A DNA stretch of 64,000 nucleotides from Candidatus Woesearchaeota archaeon. Its GTDB lineage: Archaea; Nanobdellota; Nanobdellia; Woesearchaeales; JABIAG01. Positions 33,419 to 41,778 of this stretch are shown here, piece by piece. Each line of letters starts with the position of its first letter. Position 1 is the stretch's first letter. Below the pieces are notes generated by a model. The model worked only from the letters and a program-made list of their open reading frames with translations, had not been told where the DNA came from and did no database searches. The stretch covers positions 124,001 to 188,000 of the forward strand of contig JABIAG010000003.1 in NCBI GenBank assembly GCA_018653365.1. The letters are read 5' to 3'. A program made the position numbers and the translations under genes.

Positions 33419-34192
33419 TTAAAACCCGGTTTTTCCATATAAAAACCACTCTTTTGTTTTTCCGTAAATGTCTACTATGTCTTTTTCTGTTAGTTCTTCT
33501 GGAAGTCCATCAAAGACTATGTTTCCCTCTTTCATTCCAATAATTCTTGTTCCATACCTTTTTGCAAATTCAAGAAAGTGCAGGCTTGTTATGAGTGTTA
33601 TTCCTTTTTCTTTACATATTGTTGTGAGTAGGTCCATGACTTCTTTCATAAGTTTCGGGTCTAGGCTAGATACTGGTTCATCTGCCAGAATCACTGCAGG
33701 GTTTTGTGATAATGCTCTTGCTATTGCAACTCTTTGTTTTTGTCCTCCGCTCAGATTAGATACTCGTTCATTTTCGTATTCTCCTAACCCAACAACTTTT
33801 AGGTTTTCTTTTGCAATCGCAATGTCTTCTTTAGAAAACTTTCCAAATAATGTTTGTACCGTGCTTAAATATTTAAGTCTTCCATTTAGAACATTTTTTA
33901 GTACACTCTCGCTTTCAACAAGGTTGTACTCTTGGAAGATCATTCCTATGCTTCCTCTAATTTTTGTTGCATGGTGTATGTCACAATTTAGAATTTCTTT
34001 TTCTTCAATGTATATCTTTCCTGAGGTTGGGTCAATAAGTCTGTTAATACATTTTAGAAGGGTCGATTTTCCTGATCCGCTTGAACCTATAACTACTAAA
34101 CTCTCCCCTTTTTTTATTTGGAGGTTTATGTTGTTAACGGCTTCTTCTTCTCTACCTTCGTATTTATGGGTCAAGCCCTCTATTCGTATCAT
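33419..34192 (-). CDS. phnC: Phosphonate-type ABC importer ATPase
   Basis: 257 residues. Walker A GSSGSGKST, PhnC-typical IGMIFQEYNLVESESVLKNVL then NGRLKYL near residue 85, signature LSGGQKQRVAIARAL and Walker B ILADEPVSSLDP are all intact. It lies between phnD and phnE, 32 nt after phnD. It powers import through the PhnE permease. Confidence 0.95.
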   Translation of the reverse strand: MIRIEGLTHKYEGREEEAVNNINLQIKKGESLVVIGSSGSGKSTLLKCINRLIDPTSGKIYIEEKEILNCDIHHATKIRGSIGMIFQEYNLVESESVLKNVLNGRLKYLSTVQTLFGKFSKEDIAIAKENLKVVGLGEYENERVSNLSGGQKQRVAIARALSQNPAVILADEPVSSLDPKLMKEVMDLLTTICKEKGITLITSLHFLEFAKRYGTRIIGMKEGNIVFDGLPEELTEKDIVDIYGKTKEWFLYGKTGF

Positions 34193-34224
34193 TTTCTTTC
34201 AAAAAATAAAAAAATAAATTATAT

Positions 34225-35106
34225 TTACTTATTTGCTGCTTCTGCACTGCTAACATCCATGTCAAGTAATCTTGCAGTTTCTCTGATTACATCATAATCG
34301 CTGTCGGATACTTTTTGGTAGCTTGTAATTCCACCCCATCCGTCTACTTTATGGATTGTTTGTTCATCCATTTCTAGTAAGGCAGTTTGTATCCTGGTTT
34401 TTAGTTCTGCCGGTAAGCTCCCCCTTACTACTATTGGTGAACCGGGAATTGGTTCTGATTCGTGGATGATTATGTTTATTTCTGGGTCTATTTCTCCAGC
34501 TTCTATCATTCTTTGGTGAACATTATCTCCTGCTGCCCCCGCGTCTACTTTGCCATTTGCTATTGCGTATTGTACTGCGTTGTGTGTTCCTGCAAAGAAG
34601 CTGGTGCTGAAGTCTTTATCTGGGTCAATTCCGTTTTCGATTAGCATTTTTCTTGGTATTAAATTTCCTGATGTTGATGCAGGGTCTACAAAAGCGAAAC
34701 TTTTACCTTTAAGATCTTCTAATGTTTTAATTCCGCTTTCAGCGTTAACAATTATCACGGATTTATAGGTTGCACTTCCAGTACTTGCTTTTACTCCGTT
34801 AACTATTGCTTCTGCATCTGCAACATTGGCTGCGATTACATATGAGAATGGTCCAAACCATGCCATGTCAATATGTTCTGCTCTCATTGCTTCTATTGCG
34901 GCGGTGTAGTCTGAGGTTACTTGTATTTCAACGGGCATATCTAGTTTTTGTGAAAGGTATTCTTGTATTGGTTCATAATTTCTTAGCATTTCATCTGCAT
35001 CATCTGCAGGGATCAATCCCATTTTTAGAACGTTTTCTTCTTCTTTTTGACATCCCACTAATGCGATTAGTAAGATCAGACAAATAACTAATATTTCTTT
35101 TTTCAT
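34225..35106 (-). CDS. phnD: Phosphonate-type substrate-binding lipoprotein
   Basis: 293 residues with lipobox LVGC near residue 19, so it is membrane-anchored outside. PhnD-family sequences are GLIPADDADEMLRNYEPIQEYL, WFGPFSYVIA, FVDPASTSGNLIP near residue 145 and FAGTHNAVQYAI near 170. The Ser/Thr of STSG and His of GTHN are phosphonate-oxygen ligands in studied homologues. Strong ribosome binding site GAGGTGGGG lies about 5 nt before the ATG. Its position right after a cytidylyltransferase and before the transporter is unusual. Confidence 0.94.
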   Translation of the reverse strand: MKKEILVICLILLIALVGCQKEEENVLKMGLIPADDADEMLRNYEPIQEYLSQKLDMPVEIQVTSDYTAAIEAMRAEHIDMAWFGPFSYVIAANVADAEAIVNGVKASTGSATYKSVIIVNAESGIKTLEDLKGKSFAFVDPASTSGNLIPRKMLIENGIDPDKDFSTSFFAGTHNAVQYAIANGKVDAGAAGDNVHQRMIEAGEIDPEINIIIHESEPIPGSPIVVRGSLPAELKTRIQTALLEMDEQTIHKVDGWGGITSYQKVSDSDYDVIRETARLLDMDVSSAEAANK

Positions 35107-35130
35107 TTTTCCCCACCTCAGTCTGTTGTT

Positions 35131-35532
35131 TTATTGTTTTTTTATTCTATTTTTTATAGCAGTACTTGATTGATTTTTATAGTATGGAAGCATGATGATT
35201 CGTCCATTTGGAAGGGCCTTTTTTAATTTCTTAAGATAAGGATTCCCTATGTGGCTTGTACTTTCTATTGTGATGTCTGGTTGTATGGCTTTTAAGTTCT
35301 CAATTGGAGAATATTCGTTTTGGGGAACTGCACAATCAACACATTTGAGTGCACTTATAAGCTTCACGCGTTCTCTAAATGACAATGCAGGTCTTGCTTT
35401 TTTCTCCATTACGGCTTCATCTGTTAGCACTCCAACAATTAACTTATCTCCAAGCGCTTTTGCATTCTCCAAGAACAGTAAATGTCCTTCGTGCAATATA
35501 TCTCCACATACGTAAGCATATACTATCTTCAT
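35131..35532 (-). CDS. HxGH-type cytidylyltransferase
   Basis: 133 residues, the complete minimal fold of the glycerol-3-phosphate cytidylyltransferase (GCT/TagD) superfamily. The HxGH motif is GDILHEGHLLFLENAK near residue 9; RPALSFRERVKLISALKCVD lies near 48, and the C-terminal SSTAIKNRI corresponds to the ISTT(x)IxxRI signature. Proteins of this type make CDP-glycerol or CDP-ethanolamine; an HxGH domain also activates hydroxyethylphosphonate in fosfomycin biosynthesis (Fom1). It is the first gene of the importer operon, with a leadered start (GAGGTGGGAGAGGG before the ATG). Confidence 0.88.
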   Translation of the reverse strand: MKIVYAYVCGDILHEGHLLFLENAKALGDKLIVGVLTDEAVMEKKARPALSFRERVKLISALKCVDCAVPQNEYSPIENLKAIQPDITIESTSHIGNPYLKKLKKALPNGRIIMLPYYKNQSSTAIKNRIKKQ

Positions 35533-35571
35533 TTTTTTCCCTCTCCCACCTCATAGACTTAAGTTGAGACA

Positions 35572-35584
35572 CTATTTATAAAGC
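35572..35584 (-). promoter_or_regulatory. Promoter of the cytidylyltransferase/PhnDCE operon
   Basis: On the - strand GCTTTATAAATAG is centred about 46 nt before the first start codon, predicting a leader of about 20 nt that contains the GAGGTGGG ribosome binding site. Unlike most promoters in the window this one gives a leadered mRNA. Confidence 0.6.
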
Positions 35585-35684
35585 TTACACCAAAACATTT
35601 ATATATGATTGATGATTACTCCTTATTGGTGATAACCTGGATTATGCTACTAAACGCCAAGCAAGCAAAATATTAAGCACGCTT

Positions 35685-36287
35685 GTGGGTAATAATGATA
35701 CGAATTTTAAAACTCCTTCAAGATTTATAGAACATTCTAAGGAGGTTGCAGGTAATGTTGAAGCGGTTTATGATAGATTAGGATTGCCCGCTCAAGAGGG
35801 TTGGTTAGCTGGTCTATTTCACGATATTGGAAGATGTTTTGCTAAGGATCCCAAAGGACACACATTTCATGAAATTGGGAGTGGTAGAATTATTGAAAGA
35901 GATGGTGTTGAGTTAAAATTGTCTCCTGACCAAGCAATTTGTGATAGACTTGCACAATCCGTTAGATCTCATTTTTTAGTTGCAGAACAGTTTAGGATGC
36001 CAGAGTATGCAGAGTGGTTGCCTGGGTTTAGGGATGTTAATCCTGCACTTTTAACTCCTACTTCTTGGCAAGAGTTTGCAGTAGTTTATGGGGATATGAC
36101 TGCTAGTGGTAAAGACAGACCTTATACCTTCACAGAACGAATCAGCTCAATCAAAGATAAGGATGGGAAGGCTGGAAGTTCAAGGTTAGTTGTTGTTGAA
36201 CAAGCAGAAGGACGTTTATATGGTGTTGAACGTATGGTTTTAAAAGCTATGGAAACGAAAAACCTAACTGGGTTAAACACCCTTTAA
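35685..36287 (+). CDS. HD-domain phosphohydrolase
   Basis: About 200 residues. The HD metal motif is visible as FIEHSKEV near residue 15, then GLFHDIGR near 45, and further His/Asp downstream (HTFHEIG, VRSHFLV), typical of a single HD domain acting on nucleotides or cyclic dinucleotides. The start is uncertain: GTG 35685 has no ribosome binding site, while the frame stays open and protein-like (GDNLDYATKRQASKIL) back to 35616. There, a TATA box at 35597-35608 would place a leaderless start near 35625-35637, at ATT or CTG. The substrate is not predictable. Confidence 0.8.
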   Translation: MGNNDTNFKTPSRFIEHSKEVAGNVEAVYDRLGLPAQEGWLAGLFHDIGRCFAKDPKGHTFHEIGSGRIIERDGVELKLSPDQAICDRLAQSVRSHFLVAEQFRMPEYAEWLPGFRDVNPALLTPTSWQEFAVVYGDMTASGKDRPYTFTERISSIKDKDGKAGSSRLVVVEQAEGRLYGVERMVLKAMETKNLTGLNTL

Positions 36288-37066
36288 AATTTTCTTAATG
36301 TTTTTTTTATTTCAGTTTCTAATCTTTTTAGAAATTCCATCTCTCTATCAACTCGCAGGTATTTTTTAACTTTTAAATCAGTGAATAAGCTTCTTATGGC
36401 ATAGTCTATGACTTCATAATTTACATCTGGTTTAGCTAGTTTTCCCATTCTTATGATTAACGCTTTTATGAGTGATTCTGGGTTAAGTTTTTTTCCAAAC
36501 TCTTTTTCATGTTGTAATCTTCGTTTAATTATTAATGGAAAATCTTCAGGTTTGAATTTATAATTCCAAATATCATTGGATAACATTTTTGTTTTAAACT
36601 TAAATGCACTATCTTTTTCTGTTATCTGTTTTTTTAAATTAAAATAGTCTATATCATCCCACAGTTCCCATTGTCCTGAGCAGGAAGATGCATTAGGTAC
36701 AAAGAATTGGATTGGATCAAAAAAGGTTTCTAAATAAATTTCAGTCATAACCGCCACCATAGCTTTTATTGGGTTTATTCCAATTGTTGATTCTTGACTT
36801 GATTTTAAGTTCCCAAATTCAGTGAAGATTCTGTCTTTTTCTTTTTTTATTAGTTTATACTCTTCTGAATTTTTTTTCGCATTAGTTTTATTTGTTGTTA
36901 GAATTTCTATTGCACTATTTACGACATTTATCTGTTTATGAAGCGTTTTTAGATTTTTAGATTCTGTGTTGGATGTGTGTACTAAAGCATAAATTGCATT
37001 GTTAGTGTTACATCCACAAGCTTCTAACATTTTTTCTACAATCGGAATGGTAAAAATGGCTTTCAT
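36284..37066 (-). CDS. Unrecognised protein
   Basis: 260 residues, no membrane helix or signal peptide. The N-terminal 115 residues look helical with a charged coiled-coil segment (about 45-90). A middle segment (TEIYLETFFDPIQFFVPNASSCSGQWELWDDIDYF) is aromatic-rich, and the C-terminal 80 residues are basic and helical. I recognise no family or catalytic motif. The start is supported by GGTTTAAATATG about 27 nt upstream of the ATG. It shares the divergent gap with the flippase gene and converges with the HD gene (4-nt overlap). Confidence 0.7.
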   Translation of the reverse strand: MKAIFTIPIVEKMLEACGCNTNNAIYALVHTSNTESKNLKTLHKQINVVNSAIEILTTNKTNAKKNSEEYKLIKKEKDRIFTEFGNLKSSQESTIGINPIKAMVAVMTEIYLETFFDPIQFFVPNASSCSGQWELWDDIDYFNLKKQITEKDSAFKFKTKMLSNDIWNYKFKPEDFPLIIKRRLQHEKEFGKKLNPESLIKALIIRMGKLAKPDVNYEVIDYAIRSLFTDLKVKKYLRVDREMEFLKRLETEIKKTLRKF

Positions 37067-37152
37067 AAACCTAATATTCTTTATCCATATTTAAACCTTC
37101 TTTTTTTGTGCTTTAGAAAACCTTTATAAACATATTTCTCCAATTTTTGTTC

Positions 37153-38643
37153 ATGACCTATTTAAAAAAAGGTTTAAAAGGAGTATCCTTATTGTTCATA
37201 ACTACAATACTTGCGACCCTAATTGGGTACATAACTCGCGCAGTTCTTGCTAGGTCTTTACAACCAGAACAATTTGGTCTGTTTTATGCTGTCTTGAGTT
37301 TGATGACTTTCATATTGATTTTTACTAATTTTGGGTTTGGTTCTTCTTTAACCAAGCATGTTTCAGAGTTTGTTTCAAAGAAAGATCGTAACGCAATGAA
37401 AACCGTTATTGTTTTTGTTTCTTCTATTAAGCTTGGTCTTGCAGTAATTGCTTCACTTATCCTGTTTTTTCTTTCTAAGTTCTTGGCGGCTAACTATTTT
37501 AAGAACCCTGTTGCCGAAGTCCTTCTTCTTTTTTTTGCAGTAATATTAATTATCTCCACGTTTAATAGCTTATTATTAAACATATTTAATGGCCTTCAGA
37601 AATACTTTTTAATGGGGGGAATACAACTATTTGAAAAAATAATGTTTTTAGTTTTCGTTTTAGTTTTCGTTTATAGTGGATTTACTAAGAATGCATCTTT
37701 GGCAACTTTTGCTTATCTTGTCGCATTAGCCCTAACTGGATTGGTTTTTGTTTTTGTTATGCTTAGACAAACACGATTATCTAGACTAAAGTTTTCACCT
37801 TCAAAAAAGCTTTTCAAAAAACTTTCTTCTTTTGCTTCTGCATCATTTCTTACTTCTGTTAGTCGAGTTGTAATTGGGTACATAGATACGCTTATGTTAA
37901 CTTTTTTTACAACTTTAGCCCAGGTTGGAGTGTATAATGTTGTTTATCCAACTGTTTTGATGTTGACGGTTGTTGGTAAAGCAGTCAATAATGTTATCTT
38001 TCCAATGTCTTCAGAACTCTGGGCCAAGGGACTGAAAGATAAGTTAAAAGCTGGAATGATGATGATCCAAAGGGTGATTCTGGTAGTATTAATTCCTCTT
38101 GCTCTGGTTCTTTTGATCTTCCCAAAATTGATTATTACGTTATTGTTTGGAGCACCTTACGCTTCGGGTTATTTTGCAATGCAGATTCTGGCTTTGGGTG
38201 TGATTTTTGCTTCTATGGGCACGGTATACTACTCCGTTCTTAAGGGCATTGGTAAGCCTTTAGAAGTCACAAAAATTGTTGGAATTGGTGCGGTCTTTAA
38301 CATAGTTATGAACTTGATTTTAATTCCTATTTGGGGTATTGAGGGTGCAGCCCTAACTACCACTTTAAGTTATCTATTGATGCTTATCTTGGCATCTTTT
38401 AAGTTGAAGAAATTTGTAAGTGTTCCTTTAAACCCCTCAATGTGGTTGAGGTTGGTTATTGGGGCAGTTGTATTCGTTGTAGTTGTTTATTTCTTGAACT
38501 CTTTGTTGACCTTTAATGTTTATCTCGCTGCAGTACTTTCTTTAATTGTTGGAGCTCTAGCTTATTTGGTGGTTTGTAAGTATTTGAAATTGATAACCCT
38601 GAAAGAAATAAACTTTTTTATTAAACAATTAACTCATAAATGA
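37153..38643 (+). CDS. Wzx-type lipid-linked oligosaccharide flippase
   Basis: 496 residues, twelve to fourteen membrane helices, MOP/polysaccharide-exporter superfamily. TYLKKGLKGVSLLF...ATLIGYITRAVLARSLQPEQFGLFYAVLSL at the N-terminus and SRVVIGYIDTLML near residue 235 are typical of PST/Wzx proteins. The role would be to flip polyprenyl-linked glycans to the outer face, for AglB or polymer assembly. ATG 37153 is preferred to TTG 37147; a TATA box TTTATAAAC sits about 26 nt upstream. The stop codon abuts that of the convergent methyltransferase. Confidence 0.9.
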   Translation: MTYLKKGLKGVSLLFITTILATLIGYITRAVLARSLQPEQFGLFYAVLSLMTFILIFTNFGFGSSLTKHVSEFVSKKDRNAMKTVIVFVSSIKLGLAVIASLILFFLSKFLAANYFKNPVAEVLLLFFAVILIISTFNSLLLNIFNGLQKYFLMGGIQLFEKIMFLVFVLVFVYSGFTKNASLATFAYLVALALTGLVFVFVMLRQTRLSRLKFSPSKKLFKKLSSFASASFLTSVSRVVIGYIDTLMLTFFTTLAQVGVYNVVYPTVLMLTVVGKAVNNVIFPMSSELWAKGLKDKLKAGMMMIQRVILVVLIPLALVLLIFPKLIITLLFGAPYASGYFAMQILALGVIFASMGTVYYSVLKGIGKPLEVTKIVGIGAVFNIVMNLILIPIWGIEGAALTTTLSYLLMLILASFKLKKFVSVPLNPSMWLRLVIGAVVFVVVVYFLNSLLTFNVYLAAVLSLIVGALAYLVVCKYLKLITLKEINFFIKQLTHK

Positions 38644-39141
38644 TTACTTTATTACTTTTAATTCAACCTCAATCATGTCATGGATCTCATTGAATAAGTA
38701 ATTAGCATATTTTCTTAAGAATTTTGGTAACATTTTTCCATATCTTGTTGGACGTAACTCGTTCTTTATTAGTTCAAACTTGTTTTTCTTTTCATAACTA
38801 TAACTATCATGTCCGCGTACTATTTGTTCTATTGCTCTTCTATTAAAGTGGTGTTTGTGGGTTATGTCATTAAAGCTTAGGATACTTTTACAGTAAGGTA
38901 CTCGAATTTGGATTAGGCATCCATTTTTCGCTATCCTGTGTAATTCTTCAATAACTTTTTCTGGGTCTTCTAGGTGTTCAAGTACATTATCAACAAGTAT
39001 TAACTCAAAAGAATCAGCTTTAAGTGGATAGGGAAATTTGTTAAAGTCAAATGATTTGTCAACGCCTTTGTGTTTTTGTAGGTCTACATTAACAAAACCT
39101 TCTTTTATTTTTATTCCGCAACCAAAATTTAATTTTTTCAT
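38644..39141 (-). CDS. Small SAM-dependent methyltransferase
   Basis: 165 residues, with motif I KLNFGCGIKIKEGFVNVDL at the start and LILVDNVLEHLEDPEKVIEEL near residue 50; VPYCKSILSFND and the His-rich HKHHFNRRAIEQ probably form the substrate site. It is a paralogue of the protein at 24768. The start is set at 39141, where ATG overlaps the upstream radical SAM stop as ATGA; an alternative 7 residues longer is unsupported. It is the last gene of a four-gene operon beginning at 42581. Confidence 0.82.
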   Translation of the reverse strand: MKKLNFGCGIKIKEGFVNVDLQKHKGVDKSFDFNKFPYPLKADSFELILVDNVLEHLEDPEKVIEELHRIAKNGCLIQIRVPYCKSILSFNDITHKHHFNRRAIEQIVRGHDSYSYEKKNKFELIKNELRPTRYGKMLPKFLRKYANYLFNEIHDMIEVELKVIK

Positions 39142-40679
39142 TTTATTATTTTCAAAACCCATCTGTTTATTTTATATTCAAGATCAAGGTATTTAAAAAA
39201 CTTCGTGTGCCAACGTAATTTTTCTACTATTGCTATAAAGAAGTCTCTTTTCCCTTTCTTCTTTAATATCTCAATTAAGGAAGGCACAACAAATTGTGAG
39301 TAGTACGCATTTACAAATAGTACAAAGTCTTTATTTTTTATCCAGTTATAGCTATATACGTCACCATACCCTACCACGTGGTCTATATCTTTTTCTTCTG
39401 AGATGCTCCATCCATCTAATTTATCCGGTTCTTTAAATCCCATTTTTTTGCACTCTTCATAAAGTGTTGAACCAGGATATGGTCTAAATACTTGTGGACC
39501 GTTGAATGTTGCATCGGGACAAAGTTTTTTTATTGTTTTAACCAGTTTTAGGGTGTTTTTCATATCTTCTTTAGTTTCTCCAGGTAAACCGATCATGAAT
39601 GAATAGAATGCACTTATGTTATGTTTGTTTAGTATTTTTGCTGAATTTTCAGTGTCTTCAACAGTTATGTCTTTTTTTAGTAGTTCTAAAATCCTGTTTG
39701 ATCCTGATTCTGCTCCAAGTTTTAGATAAACGCATCCACTCTTTTTGATTAGTTTTAGTAGATTTTCGTTAAGATGGGTTTCTTTGAATTCGCTTGCACG
39801 TACTGTGGTGCTCCATTTTATGTTTAATTTTCTTTCTATAATTCCTTCACATATTTCTTTAGCTCTTTTTTTATCTAAAAAAAAGTTTTCATCACGAAAT
39901 ATTATGAAGTCCATATCAAATTTGTTTTTGGCGTCTTCGAGTTCTTGCAAAACTCGTTTTGGGCTTTTCATTCTCCATTTTTGCCATCTTGGCAGTATGT
40001 TGTTTATGCAGAAGGTACAACTATGTGGGCATCCTCTCGAAGAGTTTATGGAAATGGTCTTTACTTTTTCTCTTTCAGGGAAAAATCTTTTATATGGCGC
40101 TTCTAAATATAATCTCATGTCTAATAATTCCCAGTTAGGAAGTGGACTATTCTCAATATCAACAAATGAGCAAGGGGGATTTATTATTACCTGTCCCTCT
40201 TTTTTATATGCTATTCCTCTTATGTCTGTTATGCTCTCTTTTTTTTGTAATCTTTTGGTAAGTTCGGTAAGTGTTTCTTCACCTTCATAGAGCACAACAT
40301 AATCAATTAGGGGGTGTTCACAGCATTGTTTTGGATAAAGCGTTGGATGAACCCCGCCCCACACTATTTTTATTTCAGGATTTATCTTTTTAATTAATTC
40401 TGTAAGTTTAAGTGAACTTTTTATGCAGTCTGTCATAACCGAAAACCCGACAACGATTGCGTCTTTAAGTTCTTCTTTTATCTTCTTTATGTAATCCTCT
40501 CCAATTTGATGGTAAGCAAACACATCAATAAATTTTACATTAATGTTTTCTTTAGAAAGCTCGGTTGCAATACTAAATAATCCCATGGGAATGTGAAATC
40601 TTTCAATTCCAACTTTTTTGAGTGGGTTAGGGGGAGCGTCTTCGCCTGCAATGGGGTTAATCAATACTACTTCTGCCAT
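39138..40679 (-). CDS. B12-binding radical SAM protein
   Basis: 513 residues. The B12-binding domain (about 1-140) contains VVLINPIAGEDAPPNPLKKVG and WGGVHPTLYPKQC. The radical SAM domain has SRGCPHSCTFC near residue 220, LKLGAESGSNRILELLKKD and FMIGLPGETKEDM. It is a paralogue of the protein at 22450, again embedded among glycosyl- and methyltransferases. The start at 40679 is chosen because GGTGATC lies 8 nt upstream; a longer in-frame start would overlap the preceding gene. Confidence 0.92.
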   Translation of the reverse strand: MAEVVLINPIAGEDAPPNPLKKVGIERFHIPMGLFSIATELSKENINVKFIDVFAYHQIGEDYIKKIKEELKDAIVVGFSVMTDCIKSSLKLTELIKKINPEIKIVWGGVHPTLYPKQCCEHPLIDYVVLYEGEETLTELTKRLQKKESITDIRGIAYKKEGQVIINPPCSFVDIENSPLPNWELLDMRLYLEAPYKRFFPEREKVKTISINSSRGCPHSCTFCINNILPRWQKWRMKSPKRVLQELEDAKNKFDMDFIIFRDENFFLDKKRAKEICEGIIERKLNIKWSTTVRASEFKETHLNENLLKLIKKSGCVYLKLGAESGSNRILELLKKDITVEDTENSAKILNKHNISAFYSFMIGLPGETKEDMKNTLKLVKTIKKLCPDATFNGPQVFRPYPGSTLYEECKKMGFKEPDKLDGWSISEEKDIDHVVGYGDVYSYNWIKNKDFVLFVNAYYSQFVVPSLIEILKKKGKRDFFIAIVEKLRWHTKFFKYLDLEYKINRWVLKIIK

Positions 40680-40680
40680 T

Positions 40681-41778
40681 TTATTGATCACCAAATGTTG
40701 ATTTATAAAGATTTCTTAACTTGTCTGATACATTCTCAATATCAAACTTTTTCTGGTATTCTTTGTTAAATTTTTGCATCTCTTTCATTTTTTTAGGATT
40801 TTTAAAAAGATAAACTATCTTTTGGGCAATTTCTTTAGGATTCACTGAGTTAAGAAGCAAACCGTTAATTCGATCTTTGATTAGTTCATCATTTCCATGC
40901 CAGGGCGTACAGATCACGGTGGGTCCTGCGGTAATCGCTTCTAAGATAACATTGGAACATCCCTCTGTATGTGTGGTTGCCAATACAAATATTTCTGATC
41001 GTTTCATTTCTTTTATTGCTTGTTTATGTGCTAATCTTCCTGTAAATTTAACAACGCTCTCTAATTTCAGTTCTTTAACGATCTCTCTAACGTGCTTATC
41101 TTCTCCCTCTCTTCCACTTCCCACTATATTAAGCGTGGTATCTGGAAATTCTTTAAGAATAACTGGGAGCGCTTCAACTATTTTGTCAACATTTTTTGAT
41201 TTTCTTATAGTTCCAACATAGATTAGCGAGTGCTTTTGTGGTTTGTAAGGTTCTATGAAATCATTTAATACAATTCCATTTGGGATCACGTCTGTATTTG
41301 TAAACTTAAATTGTCTTGCAACATATTTTTTCATATAATTAGAAAGGGCTATGAATTTTGAGCACTTTTTAAGAATTATTTTTTTGATTATTTTTATGCA
41401 CTTGCCTCCAAGAAAGACATCTTCTCCTCTACCATATACTATGTAAGGAATGTTTAAGAATTTTTTAGCTAAGTATCCAATTCCACATAATTCAATTTCT
41501 AAAATGAAGTCAGGGTTTATTTTTTTTATTTTTTTTAACAGTTTTGAAAAATATATTAGAGTGCCAATTGTTGAGTCAGTTCTATTAACTCGAATTATTT
41601 TCAATCCAGTAAAGTCATTTTGGTTTTTGAGTTTCTCTTGAGTGAAGTGTGCTTTTTTCCTTGTCAATAGGTAAACTTCATCGCCTGCAGCAAGCATTTT
41701 ACCAACATATTTATTGATGTTGATTGTTATGCTATCAGCATTTCCTGAGAAGTGATTAGCATGTATCACAATTTTCAT
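40681..41778 (-). CDS. GT4-family glycosyltransferase
   Basis: 365 residues, GT-B fold. The N-terminal domain starts MKIVIHANHFSGNAD. C-terminal nucleotide-sugar motifs are LIYVGTIRKSKNVDKIVEAL near residue 200, KFTGRLAHKQAI and the E-x7-E motif EGCSNVILEAITAGPTVI near residue 275. Its start overlaps the upstream methyltransferase stop by 4 nt. It is likely a cytoplasmic enzyme extending a lipid-linked glycan. Confidence 0.92.
   Translation of the reverse strand: MKIVIHANHFSGNADSITININKYVGKMLAAGDEVYLLTRKKAHFTQEKLKNQNDFTGLKIIRVNRTDSTIGTLIYFSKLLKKIKKINPDFILEIELCGIGYLAKKFLNIPYIVYGRGEDVFLGGKCIKIIKKIILKKCSKFIALSNYMKKYVARQFKFTNTDVIPNGIVLNDFIEPYKPQKHSLIYVGTIRKSKNVDKIVEALPVILKEFPDTTLNIVGSGREGEDKHVREIVKELKLESVVKFTGRLAHKQAIKEMKRSEIFVLATTHTEGCSNVILEAITAGPTVICTPWHGNDELIKDRINGLLLNSVNPKEIAQKIVYLFKNPKKMKEMQKFNKEYQKKFDIENVSDKLRNLYKSTFGDQ

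Noticed and set aside
31886..35106. Ordinary phosphate or phosphonate starvation operon
   Set aside because: No degradation enzyme, PhoU or PstSCAB-like gene accompanies the importer; the partners are nucleotidyltransferases. The possibility of phosphite or phosphate import by PhnDCE is not excluded.
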